Shown here piece by piece: positions 48,601 through 61,640 of a DNA stretch of 64,000 nucleotides. The notes below the pieces were generated by a model. That model was not told where the DNA came from, made no database searches, and was given only the letters and a program-made list of their open reading frames with translations. A program made the position numbers and the translations under genes. The stretch comes from Tyto alba (Eukaryota > Chordata > Aves > Strigiformes > Tytonidae), in contig NW_024881329.1 in assembly GCF_018691265.1 (NCBI RefSeq), positions 2,976,001-3,040,000 on the forward strand, given 5' to 3'. The number at the start of each line of letters is the position of its first letter. Within the stretch, counting starts at the first letter, position 1.

Positions 48601-51600
48601 TCCAGCAGTTGTTCAGCCTTGCAAAGCCATGCAAGCAGTTTGCCTCGCAGCAGCTGGGAAGCAGAACCTGTCCGGTCAGCGCACACTGCAGAGGGACATG
48701 GGGCTGCACAACCCCACTAACAAGTAGTCTGTCACAGGGAACTCACCTCTCCGAGTTACACAGCTGCGTTTCAAACAGTCGTGGAGGTAAAAGCATGAAG
48801 ATCTTGCCTTTGAGGAATCCTCCAACCTAACATACTGCTGATCCGATTAAGCATTTTGAGCCATTTGAAAAAATGAACAGCTCTTTTTCAGTATGTTAAA
48901 TGAGGTGATTTGTAAATTTACCGAAAAAATAAAAAAGCAACCCCTGCAATTTTATAGGGCAATTCTTGACTCTTGGTTATAGTCAAGATGTTACACACAA
49001 GAACCCATAATACTCTCACAGCAGCACTGTCTTGGGCCTTTGCTGTGCTTTGCCAGTCTTGCCAGTGAGAGCTCTGCTGCATGTGGGACGTGACACTTCT
49101 GTAGGTATGGCCACACAAAACTGCGTAGTGTAACCTGTTTGCAATCTTCCTAAAACTTGTTACAAAAATATATCCAGTTCTCATGCTTTGTTTTTCTGAT
49201 AAAGAAAATGGCTCAACTGCATTGACTTACCCATTTGATTTGAATCTCACACTTCAATGGTATAAAACTTCAACAACTTTACAAAACTCGTGATCATATG
49301 ATCTTGAGATCAACCCTCTCCCACAAATTCTGGACAAATTTGGACAAAAAGTGGCAGGATAATACAATTTAAAGTTAAGAATACCATACACTTTTTTCGG
49401 CCACTGCACTAACATATGCTGGAAGCACACTGATATAGTTCAGTAAGGAACTGGTGGATTAAAAAAACTTGTATACATAGGATTCTTGGGTTTGTATCAT
49501 TCATATTAATTGTTTCTAAGTAACATTTCTTCGAAAGCAAGTTAAGCTAGCCACTGAGTGAAATCATGCTTGTAGTAAAAAAACACCCAAAAGAGTAAAA
49601 TTTATGGAAAATCACTTCTCTACACAAAAATAATATAAAACACAGCTACTTGAATTATCTCAAAGCATCAGAAGTTTCTTTTTTAGGCTCAGAATATTTG
49701 AAAGCACATTTTTTTAAAAACCTCTTCTGGAAGTGTACGGAGGTCATGAGATGGTCCACTTATGACAGAACTGCCTTCCAAATTATGGCTAGATTATCAA
49801 TTTACAGGACACAAGTATTTTTATTACTGTGACATGCTTGTACTGCTGTAAAACCCTGACTAAGAGGCAATCATAGACCATGTCTTGAGAGAGAAACACC
49901 ATAAAATAAAAGAAGCTTCCATGAACCCAAATCTCATCTGATCAAGGAAAAAGAAAGAAATGGTAGAACGGACAACAGGAGAGCCCTGAGTTTAAGCCAA
50001 CCATGGAGAGAAGCATGGGTTTAAAAAGAATACAATTAAGCACACATCTGCATTGAGCAACACTGCTGTATGTAAGGCTTTTCTGATGCTGTCTTGCTCA
50101 AAACCTCTATTTTGCCTAGAATTTGTTCTATGGCTAGATTTATACCATTTCCCCCATAGTCCATTAGAAATCTTGAATGGATGTTTATTTATTAGGAAAC
50201 AAATAAAAGCACTGGCTGACAGAAGAGCTTTGCCATTCTGGTTAGACAACATTGCCATTTGTCATGTTTTAATAACGCAATAACAAAATTAGCCTTGCCT
50301 ACTCTCAAGCACAAAAAATTAGCACTTAAGGTACTGGACACAAACTGAGGAGGGGACACTACTGAGTCTACCAAGGCTATTCTGCATGAACTCGTCTAAG
50401 TAAGTCTCTACCCCAATTCCACAGCCAAAAAAAAAAAAAAAAAAAGAAACTACTATAATCTAAGTTTTGCATCCTTTTCCTAAACAACTTGCTTTCAGGA
50501 CTTTGTCTGTATCAGTATGTACTGAGACTGGGATCAACAGGTGTAATGTCATACTATCATAATTCCTACTTTGCTACCAAGAAATACTATTAGCATGAAC
50601 ATGGCAGAGACATCTTTTTCAAATGCTTGATGAAAATTGCTTCATGACTAGGGAAAGGCCCTGAAGTTGCGCTGTTACAGCGAGGATGCAGAGGCAGGCA
50701 AGTGCCAGGAGAGACAAATACTATGTGGTGACAGCAGAGAAGGAGGACAATTCCAGACTGTTCAAAAGTCCAAATCTGTCACTACTTCCTCTGAAGTGCA
50801 AGTGAAATCGAGCCCCTCTCTAAAGCAAGATAAGTATCTAACAAATTTTATCTCAATTTAGTGAGACACACAACCTGAAGTATTTTTTGCATTCTTCTAG
50901 GCTTTTTGGGGAGGTGAAAGCAAATACCACAATGTTTTCATCCTGCATCTTGAGCTACCTTCTGCACTTTAAGGGTACATTACATGCATCAAGCAAAAGT
51001 GCTCCAATACACAGTATGTGAACCTTTCTCTTTTAACGTTCTGCCCTAAAAATGATTTGAAACTAGGGAAAATACATTGTGTTCCACTATGGAAATAGCA
51101 ACTTCCCTGTATAATTATAGTACATTTTGCTGAGAATTGCATCATGACTAGGATACTACCAAGAGGACAAACATTTAACCACTATTCTTAGGTTGTTAGA
51201 GAATTCTTCCCACATTACATAAACACGTACACACCCACACATAGGCAGCACCATCAATCTTTTCATTGTTTTTACTTTAGAAAAGGAACAGTTATTTTTC
51301 ATTTCAGTAGCTTTATTTTTGTTAGCGTTATAAAACGGGTATTAACTCCTCTCCTTCAGCTTTCTTCACTATTATTCTTCCCTTGTCTTTGCTGCAGTTG
51401 CCCTAACTTTCTGTAAGACAGGAATAAAAAAGCTGGCATGCTGATTCCAATATATCCTTAAAATTTCAGTACAAGAATTCACTCCTAAATGTGTACTTAA
51501 CAGAAGAGGTGTTGAGGAGTTTCTCCTGATGTTTTCATGAAGTGGATAGGTGCACATCTGACAAAAGAAGAAACAGGATGTCTAATTCGCACACATTAAC

Positions 51601-51965
51601 CAGAAGCACCAGGAACAAAACCTAGCAGATTACTGAAAATATCATCTAAAGTTTACAAGCTCTTCCGTATGTTGGCCAGAAGTATGAACCATGCAAAGTT
51701 CTTCTGAACAGATGCAGCTTTATATTGTTTTACTTGTACATGGTGTAACTGTCAAAGAGTCAGCCAGCTCAGGGTAACCACACCTGAGCAACAGTCACAT
51801 TAAGAAATTAAGCACTCAAAAGCTAACCTTGGCATATTGATTTGCACTCCATATTCAAGCTTCTGATAATACTTCAGAATTCAGTTTTTCACTTCTTTGG
51901 CTGGAGGATGGTAAGATACAGAATTTAGATTCTGCCCCTGGTTGCTTTTCTACATACTCAGTACT
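42601..51965. other. Upstream flank of MOB2, no gene seen
   Basis: AT-rich, mostly unique sequence. Only short open frames without recognisable domains occur, many starting at non-ATG codons. A donor-like AATGG|GTAAGT on the minus strand near 49230 has no open ATG frame in the phase needed to join MOB2 exon 2. An A19 run lies at 50427-50445. Confidence 0.6.
50427..50445. repeat. A19 homopolymer
   Basis: A run of 19 A on the plus strand with no visible retroposed body before it. Confidence 0.9.
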
Positions 51966-52037
51966 AAATCTAAAAGAACATAAGAATGGTGATAAGGATC
52001 CAAATCTAAAAGAACACGAGAATGTTATTAAGGATCC
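51966..52037. repeat. Imperfect 36-bp tandem duplication
   Basis: Two head-to-tail copies of a unit beginning AAATCTAAAAGAACA and ending AAGGATCC, at 51966-52001 and 52002-52037, differ at a few positions. The divergence suggests an older duplication than the one at 9574. Confidence 0.85.
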
Positions 52038-53539
52038 AGTTCCAATCTTCCCAAGCCAACCAGACTGATCAGCTTCAAAAGAAAAATTTATGTGTGTGTG
52101 TTCAAGTGATATATAAAACTGGAAATTAAAAGGTTGGATCTTAACCTCTTTGAGAATCATGATCAATATGATGCAGCTTCCTCAGAAAGCTAGGAAGGAG
52201 AGGGGGTGAGCGCATGGTGTTTTAAGCTCTACAGGGTAGATTAAAATCTTAATTTTCTTCCCCATATGTACTCTACACTTACACAATGAACACAGGAATA
52301 ACTAATTACAAATTTTGGAAAGAAACCTTTTATCATAAAGCAGTACAGTTGTTGCTTTTAATGACACAGAATTCAAAACTATTGCTGTTTCTGAAAGTAA
52401 TAAAATATTTTATTCCACAGATTAGGCTTTACTTTGTTTGCATATACAAGTGTTCATGCATATGTGGAACCTGACCACAGCTATACTGCTAGCACTGCTG
52501 CTTGTACGTCTGTTGACTAGCAATCCTTGTACGAAATATCTTCCTGCTTGCCTTTCCCTGTGACCCAATTTATAAAGAAACCGGTAAAAACCCACCTAAC
52601 TGAAGTCAGTAGCCATATCCATCACAATTTGAGTGCATGTCAAAACACTGAACAGACAGAAATACCACCACTGAGAAGTGAAGCTGAGCAGCGACAGACA
52701 CCCATTGCCCTGTAATCCCAGGGCTCCCAACAGCCCTGGCACCGCAGCCCCTCAAGTCAAAAAGAAAAGGCACAAGAAGCTATGCTTCATCATCCGAGGA
52801 TTCCTCAAGTCCTTCAGGAAACAAGCCTCCTAGATAAAACTTTGCCTTTTAAACAGCCAGTTGGAGAAGGAACAAATTAGCATGGATTCAGCTGTTAGCA
52901 ACATGCAGGTAATGTACAGCTCCTCTTATCTTTTACCTCAGGATTATTGCTTTGTCTTCATCAATAACGGCTTGTTGGGGGACAGTAGTTGTAAAAACAA
53001 GACAAAATATGCAATATTTATCACAGCTTAAAATTTACATAGAGACTACATCTGCCAGGTAGGTACAATCAGCACTGCACACCCCTTTCATGGGGTTGAA
53101 TTCATCTGTTTTAACCTTGTAGATAAACTAAGCAGTTGTGTCCCCACTATGGTTTTCATAGCTTACATATTCTAATTACTTCACAATGAAACAGTGTGCT
53201 TTTTTGATCCAAGAAGATATTTTGCCTACACAAATACAGCACACTAGCAAAGAGCGGCTGCTACTGTAGACACAGCACCTCCTATGAAACCTGTGCTTTG
53301 CACATGCATATTCACAGTCACCCCTCACCCATGCCTCTGGGCTGTCCAAGTAAAACAAGCTACACTGGTTAAAAAACATATATATATAATAAAAAAAACC
53401 CACCACATTTTGCCTATAACTACTTGACTTTCTTCCAGTGCAGGTGTACTCTCAAAAACCTTCTTCTTACCCCAACCAACAATGCCAGAAGACACTTGGA
53501 GCAGAGACAAAACGTACAAGGGTAACGCCCAACTTTTCC
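52038..53539. other. Intergenic sequence with one phase-compatible exon-like segment
   Basis: No gene is recognised. On the minus strand an ATG at 53408 opens 26 codons and two bases to a donor (GCATGG|GTGAGG, ending at 53329). That phase would fit MOB2 exon 2. The encoded stretch is hydrophobic and unlike any MOB2 start I know. Confidence 0.4.
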
Positions 53540-53770
53540 AGCGGGTGATTCACGTTTCCTCCAGTGGCACGCCAGTCCTACACCACAGCACCTGCCCGGC
53601 GTTCCCCAAACAGCCCCATTTACTGGGATTGCACAGAGCAAAGGCACCGGGCGTGCAGGGGCCGACGCAGCCGCCCAGCTCCGTCCCGGGCCCGCGGCAA
53701 GCCCGCACAACACCCGAACCAGGGCGGGAGGCTCTGGGGTCACAACCAGCCTTCAGTTCTTGTCTGCCTT
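53540..53770. promoter_or_regulatory. GC-rich islet upstream of MOB2
   Basis: About 230 bp with raised GC and several CpG (CCGGGCGTGC, GACGCAGCCGCCC, CCCGGGCCCGCGGC), standing out in AT-rich DNA. It could be a distal enhancer or an alternative promoter. I see no recognisable coding exon. Confidence 0.35.
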
Positions 53771-56700
53771 CCCTGTAGTGAACCTGAAGGTTAATCGGCC
53801 CAAAGCACCCGTTCCAGAAAGGCATCTGGTTTTAACTTGTGCATCTGACAAGAAAGGAAAGTCAGTTATTTTGCTCAGGAATTTGTTCCAATGGCCGATC
53901 ACGTCCATGGTTAAAATGCATGTCCTTTGAATATCCCAAACCTCCTAGCTTTAACATCCATTTATGTGTCCAATTATGAATGTTATCCTTTCTGTTGGAT
54001 TATAGCCTTCTTCCCACTTCTTTTTTTTTTAAACTTCATTATCAAGGTATTATATTCACCTCTTGACCTTCTGAGAAACTTAAAAAAAAAAAAAATCTTC
54101 GTACCTCATTATTAGAAATCTTTTTTCCAGTCTTTAAATCCCGCAGGTCTTTTCTGCCTTTCTAGTTTAGAAGGGATCCAAGTGCCTACTCAAGACAATG
54201 CAAGCATGACTGATCAAAAGATCTGGAGCTGTTCTTAAAATCTTAATAGGGATGAACAAGCACACAGAACTTTATCTGGACCTTCATTCCCCAACAAATT
54301 AAAGGACCATTTTTCATTTAATAATGCTGCAAGGTTAAAACGCTTAAGTTTCTAACATTTAGATATTCAGAGAATATTTGCATCCTAAGACAACAGAAAG
54401 AATGCTTGTTCTCATTATGAGAAAGGAAAGAAAACATCTATAAAGTCATCAATTGACCTACATTCTCCAGACAGAAGAGATATAAATATAATATAGCCCT
54501 TGTTTTATAAATATTTAATCAGCATAGTAACAATTAGGATCATTTCAACCCACACAGGTTGCGCTACCTTTGATTAAAAATCTCAAGAAGAAAAAAAAAA
54601 AAGCTTGTTGTTCTGGTCATCCATTTTCTTCGCTTTCAGACTCACAGCCAGGGCAGGGGAAGCCACGGCATAATCATTCAAAATTAGGTTATAAGAAACA
54701 AACGGAAACGTTACGTCCTCTTCCACATAAAATTATCTCCCTATCACCGCGTTGCTTTCACTGTAATCCTTGAATACCCTTGAGCAAAGAGCTGTATTAT
54801 CTGACCCAAGGGACTGTGTAGAAAGGAGCGGGGAAGATGATACCGCCTAAAACTTGAATGAGTATGTCTTATCATCTGCTAATAAGACCATTAATGTGGA
54901 AAGCTGCTCAGTTCCACTTCACTACCTCCTGTCTCCAACTCCTTCCTCATTCTCTCCCCTTATGCTCAAAAAGAACAAATGCCTTCTCTCCTCTTTTACA
55001 AGGAACATACACAGAGAGCAAGCAATGAAAGACCCCAAAATAAGTTGTACCCCCCACAACTCCCCCAGTACTGTCCTTTGTCTCATTTTAACAATATGGC
55101 TTTTAACATACAAAACTCAGAAAATCTATCTATCCATACCTGAACTCGCTGAAAAACATTACCCACCCTCATCCTCTCCATAAGCACACTCCATATACCC
55201 AACGATAGTTGGGTTGCCTGATGGATGACAAACCCAAGGCTTAACAGATTGTCATTATGCAAGTCAGAACTTGCAGACCTTTCCCAGCTTCAAGATGTTA
55301 CACCTCTACTAAAAGTGAAAGCTGCAGTTTACCCTCTTTGGGGCTTCATTTGCTGCCTCATTTCTAATTCCAGATAATCAACTTCCAACAAAGCTTGAAA
55401 GCCCATGCTCTCTCTCACCGCACAACAAAGGAAGCCAGATTGTCCTCCTGCACTGTACACATCTGCTTTTGTACCACAACTTCTATTAGCAGATTGTTGC
55501 TTAAGAAAAACAGGCTGGCAATGAGAAACAGATCAGCAACTTGTCATTTGTTCTATTTGTGCAACCTTTCACAAACAGCCTTGCATTTCCATGAAGTCAA
55601 CAAACATCTGCTCTGTGCACATACAAATATTAGATAATCCAAACGCCGCAACGTTGTTCAAAAGTTGGCTGAATGGATACAAAGAAACAAATCTAGATTG
55701 ATATTCAGATACTCTAAAAGTGACTTTTTTTTCATTTCTAAAAACCCATTTACAGTAATACTAATATTTAAATACTGCTTATGCATTCAACAAATAAAGG
55801 TCATCAGTCCCTCTCTTAACAATGTTCTTTAGTAGTCTACCAATACAAAATGCCACTTCTGAAAACCTCTGAGAGCATCTTTCGGTGACACAGCTAAACC
55901 ACTCTATCAGCCAGCTTCTTCAGAGAGGATTTACTCCCATTCATTCCTCCCTGCCCAAACCAACTGGAAATTGTGCGTTTTCATAGCGTTCGTCTTCTGC
56001 CAGTTTAACCTGTGACGCATGTCACCATAGAGCAAATTCAGAGTCACTGGATGCAGAAGAGAAACAGCAGAAAGCCAGCTAGGGATAGGAAGTCCCTTTC
56101 AGGGGAGGTTTGCCACTATAGGGACTTAGGGTGCTGTGGAACAGCATGCTTATGCTAATAGCTTCACTCATGGGCTTGCAAAGAACAATGCCCAGTGTGT
56201 TTACCTACACTGGTTCCCATAAATGAGAGTGATAAGACTGTATACAGAGAAAAATGACACATAGCTACTTGTTCCATTGTTCCACGCTGACAGGACATGG
56301 TGTTAAATACTGTAGGAGGAAGTCAGAAGTACTCCAAAACACAGGAAAACACTTGGAGAAACAGGAGACTGGGACTTGAGACCGGAGAGGGACAATGCGA
56401 GTGGAGCTGGTTCAGTGCACACTCACCTGTCAGAAAACAGCTCAAGGACACACCTGTAGATTACCAGAAGACAATCTCCTCCCAGTCTTGCACTTTGCCG
56501 ACCACCCTTCGAAGGATCATGGTAACAATGAAGAAAATCGAGCCTGAGCATTATGTCTGAATCTTGAAGCATGCGTGAAGCTTTAAGTATGAATTTTGGG
56601 CAAATAGGGAATTATTCTCCTAAGGATGAGATGATGGATGCTCTTAAAGAAACACTTCGTTTATAAATATGGAAATTCACACTTCTTATTTTCTATTGAC

Positions 56701-59700
56701 ACTCTTATGGCAGTGAAGTTGAAAACTTATTTATCTATCTAGATTTTCAATACATGTGAATATCAAAAGCTCAATTTATTTATTCAGTCCACTAATTTTC
56801 TCCAGAACAGTAAGAAACTTTCTCCCTCCCACCATGTGCCCTTCAGAACTACTGTTGGAGTATGTGTTGATGGACAAAGCAAAAGCAGCAAACTTACGCA
56901 ATACATAACTCCTTTCTGGAGTGTAACAGAGAAAAGGGAACTGATAATTCCACAACGGCCTTCTGAAAAACCCAGAACCTGGCTTTTAGTTCTTGAACCA
57001 TTTTTAGGAGAGTTGTTGCACATTCACAGACCTCTCTAATACACAGTGACACACTACTGCTTGTCCTGTATTTGAGCACTGCGATTCCACGATTGATCAT
57101 GCAGGGCATTATTGACTGCAAAGTTCTCCCTAAAAGAGAAAAAGCACAGGCTTTTTTCCTTAAATGGAGAGCATAAAGAGAAGACATGAACTCTAACTTG
57201 TTTGAAGACACCTCTGTGAAAGGAAAGTTTTTGTAACCTGTACCAGTGGATTTGACTTTAAAACACAGCAGTCCCAATTTGTACTATTTTAAATCAGGAT
57301 GCACAAATATGAATAATGTTCATAATTTAAGGTAGGAAAAGGCTGAAACTACTCTTGTTCATGTAATATGGGACAGAATTGGAATAGCCAACGAAAGCTA
57401 AATTAATTGACTTGGTCTTGGAGAAACGTAGCTGCCACACCTCCACTGATATTCCTCTAAGTCAAAAGAAAAATCATTCTGATCTTACCCTGTACGTTTT
57501 TACTGTTGCTACAAACTGATTAGCATTGCACCTGCAGAAGGCTAGGATCACTTTGTAGGTGACTTGTGTTCCCTCCCGGCCTCTATTTCTTGCAAAACTC
57601 ACTCTTCAGAACTTAATAAACTAATCCATAAAACTGAAAACAAGGGGTTTGGGAAGAAATCCTGCAAGGAAAGGGGGAAGACACCGACAATTTTTCTGTG
57701 CTTCAAAGATTGGGTCAAAGTGACAAAGGCACACGTCCAGCTCTTTTTATCACCTTTGGGCCACTTTCTCACAAACCCCGGCGGGTGCTGCCGCAGCAGC
57801 CTGCCCTCCTGCCAAGGGTCCACCCAGGGAACCCGCTGTAGCCTCCCAGCTGCTTGCACCCGCAGGTCCAGGCTGGCAGCTGATGTGGGTATGCAGTCAC
57901 TGCCTCTCTTTTGTTTTTCAGAACAAGGAGAAAACACATTTTTTTCCCCTCCCTCGTCTGGGAAACAGGAAATAGATTCTTATAAAGACTCTCCCACATA
58001 CAGACTGGGCAGGAAAAAGGTGGAGTTTGGCAACATTATGGTTTGTTCTTCAAATGCAGACCAGTAATTATTCTAAGGTAAGCGACAGGATGGCTGGGCT
58101 TACTAATGTTTACTCACCCCAGTACTGCTGTTTTCACATGTATTTATATTTTGTGCAGACTTACCCATAAATGAAGAAATCAGTTATTTTTAGCTGAGTT
58201 TTCAGGTGGTGAGACCTGTGCACAGACTTTATTTACCTTTACATAAAGGCAACACATGCAAAGAAATACACCTTTTAGAAGAACAGTACAAGTTAATCAG
58301 TTCTTAAGCCCTTAATAAAGAGGCTAGACATTTTTAGCCGTATTTTATAAATGAGACTATGCTGTTTCAAGTACAGAATATAGCTCCCCAGAGCACATGA
58401 AAAGTTCTGCACCTCCACTTCAGAAACTGTCAGCTAGTAGCAACACTGTCTTTAGCTCACGGGAAAAAAAATATTCATTAGGACAGAAAAGTACATGGGT
58501 TTCCTGGGAATGTCAGCCACCTGATAACTGTATGTCTGGAAGGCCAGCTCTTGTTGATCATATGTAATCCAGGAACATATATTAAAAACTGAACTAAAAC
58601 GAACTAAAACCAGGGAAAGAAGTAGCACGAACAGAAGAAAGTCTCTCCACTGCAAAAAATCCTGAGATACCAGTTTAAAACTACTTGTGTATGAGCTACC
58701 TGAAAAAAAATCCTAAAAGAACTTGGTTTCATCACACACAGTTTGGTATGTTATCCACCTTCACAGAAAGCATCTAACATCCAAACTGCTTAGTATTAGA
58801 GCGCCAAACCGAATAGGAGTCAATCCCCCTCAAAAAGCTATATTCCAACCACTGAGAAATCAAATTGTTTTAGTGAAAAGATGGAATGAACCTGCAAAAA
58901 ATCTGATTTCTTTCAGCTCCTGAATAGATACCTTAATTTGTGCTTGTTGAGGTCAGACTGAACAGTCTTTTAGAGTTGAAAAATATGATTTTTTTAAATA
59001 ATCTTAAGTACAGTGAGTTCTGAGCATTTAACTCCACAGAAATATTTAAATATGCAGTCAATGTAGTTCCTCTTCAGAGTGTTTATGAGCCATCACTCAT
59101 TACAAAAATCCCCTAACAAGGCTCTGTGAAATCAAATTATAATGAAAAAATGATTATATTCCCCTCAGAAAACTGCTGTGTTACTGTATCAAGAATATAC
59201 TTGTAATTAAAACTGACTGGGAAAGCAAAGACTTGTCTTCAAAAAGAATAGGTTCAACACCTTTGAGTAATGTAGCTGCACGACTGCCATGAAATAAAGC
59301 TCCCAAGCCGGTGAAACCTGACGTGCACATAAAGCAGCATGGTGCTGTCAGCTACCTGACATCCAGCATTAGGATCTTTCCTGCCAACGCATGGCGCTGC
59401 GTTATCTTGAGCATCCATCGGCCTTGCTGCTCTTCTCTCCCACACAGAGTAAGTCAAAGAACTCGCGTTTCTTTTAGCTGAGCGAGCAGCATTAAGCGAA
59501 GTGATGGCTCATCCTGCATCGCTGGCAGGACAGAGCTTTGGGGATGGAAGGTTTAGAAAAATCATTAACAGGTTTTGCTTTATTTCTCCTTCTTAGCTTT
59601 AGAGCAGACTGTAATCAAGAGTCCCCTCAATACAGCTGTGAGTAAAGAAATCTCAATTTACATCATCTTTATTGCGGGTATGCTTTGACAGCAGGTAAAA

Positions 59701-61399
59701 GAAGAAAACAAGCTCCCCTTCTGTTTTAACGGAAAGGTTAAATTCACTGGAAGAAAAAGCCTTTAAAATGGCTATATTCAATACATTTGTTCCATTATGC
59801 TTTCACAATAATATCCCATTACAAAGCTCTAGTCCTCAGAGCATCTTAGGGGAAACAAGCAGGAATAAACTGTCCTTTGCATAGTAAGCTACTGAATCTG
59901 CAATTCACAGTAACTGGTGTAGAAGTTAACAGTTAATTTACTGCCCCTAATTATTATTAATGAGCTGTAAATTGGGATGTTAATAGTTCTGGTGTATAGC
60001 AGAGAAATTATATGGCTGCTTTTAGGGGGCACTTCTTATGCTGCATATATAATACCTTCCTTATAAGCCCTGACCACACTATATACTCCACAAAGCAATT
60101 TACTTGGAGGCAGAGAGGCAGCACAGAAAGTGCCAAAAAAAAAAAAAAAAAAAAGAAGTGTCTGAAGTGTTTTGTTGTTCCATGTTCTGGCCCCAGGTTG
60201 TTAATGGAACAACATCTTCATAATACTCAAATCCTAATTTATTACCGCCCAAGATTTGGTATAAGAGAAAGGATGACAGTTTTCTAGAATTTGTGCCACA
60301 ACATTGTTTTATATCAAGAGGTGAGACATTTGCAGTAAGTATATGCACCACGGGGAAAGGGAAAAAAAAAATAAAAAAAATGAGAGAGAAGAATACACAC
60401 AGATGAGACCTGAAACAGCACATTCTGGAGTTGTGTATTAAATCTTTGCTTATGGTAGACACTGATAAAATATTTGTGAAGAGTTATTGTTAGCTGCACA
60501 TAGCTATGAGAATGAACATTTATTTTATATAGGTTATTCTTTGATTTAAATATTTCCAAAGGGTAGGAGACTAACTGATCCGGCCAGTTTTAAGAGTATG
60601 TATTAAAATTAGCATCTTTCTATGTCACAGCCTAACATTTTTATTTCTTAACCACTTTTTCACATAAAACAACAAAGATTTTTCCAACTAAAATATCATC
60701 TGGTATGAAGTACTACAATTTCAGAATTACATTACAGGATTGTTCTACACTATATACTTCACTGATCTGAATAACTGTCTGATCCAGAGGTCACCCCCCA
60801 AAAAACAGCTTATATTTAATGTAAATACTTATTTTCTGTAAGTCATCTGCAGTACTCACCATGAAGAAGGCCCAGTTCCAAATCCATATTTGGGAACAGC
60901 TCTATTAATATAACAACAACTCACAGTGCGAGTTCTAATGAAATCTTCTATTTTGAAGCATTATGTTTGTAATACTTTCCCCATATAAGGCTTACAGTTT
61001 AAATCTTCATGCATACATTGTTAATGAATATTAAAATGCTTAAACTACTTTTGAATGCTCACAGATAAATGAAAACCCAAAGAAAACACATAAATCTTCT
61101 GCTGTAGGACAAATGCTACCAGAACAGCCAGGCTGAATATAGAAGACAACAGTCACAAAAATAATACCCACAACTTCTATAAAAGAAACACCATTCCTGA
61201 AGGTGAAGATTAACTCAAAAGACTTCGAATTGCAATTCTGAAGTGGTTTGGTATTTTGCACTGTATTTTCATCTCCATCTAACTTGACAAACGTACTGTC
61301 ACCTTCTCATGTAAGGTGGACAGTAGCAGAACTGCCCAGGATACAGAAATAATGCCAAAATGTGGTAGAATTGCTGCAAATGGTAATTTGTTGTCACCC
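53771..61399. other. Intergenic sequence, no gene seen
   Basis: Predominantly AT-rich. A modestly GC-rich patch lies at about 57770-57890 inside a 167-codon plus-strand frame with no recognisable domain. A run of 20 A occurs at 60135-60154. No interspersed repeat family is recognised. Confidence 0.55.
60135..60154. repeat. A20 homopolymer
   Basis: A run of 20 A on the plus strand. No retroposed body or target-site duplication is visible. Confidence 0.9.
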
Positions 61400-61640
61400 G
61401 ACGGTGACAGCGAGACTACTGTCTGCCCTACTGCTTGCTTTCAAGACCCTGGCGTTCACCGTTGCTCTCCTCCAGGTTCCGATGCTCCAAACCCCTGTCC
61501 CCCCAGTCCCGGCAGCAGAGCCAACAGTAAGGTAAGAGGGGTGTTTTTCTAGCAGAGTGCAGGGCTGAACCCCCAAGGCAGCAGCGGGCAGAGGCAGCCA
61601 GGAGCTTTCTGGCTCGCTGCAGGAGGGGAAAAGGTGTTAG
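61400..61640. other. Moderately GC-rich patch with a donor-like site
   Basis: CpG-bearing sequence with a plus-strand frame from ATG 61316 that meets a donor-like CAGTAAG|GTAAGAGG near 61530. No acceptor or protein family supports it as an exon. Confidence 0.25.

Noticed and set aside
49205..49260. Donor-like AATGG|GTAAGT on the minus strand as an alternative MOB2 first exon
   Set aside because: In the phase needed to join exon 2 the segment has a stop just upstream and no ATG.
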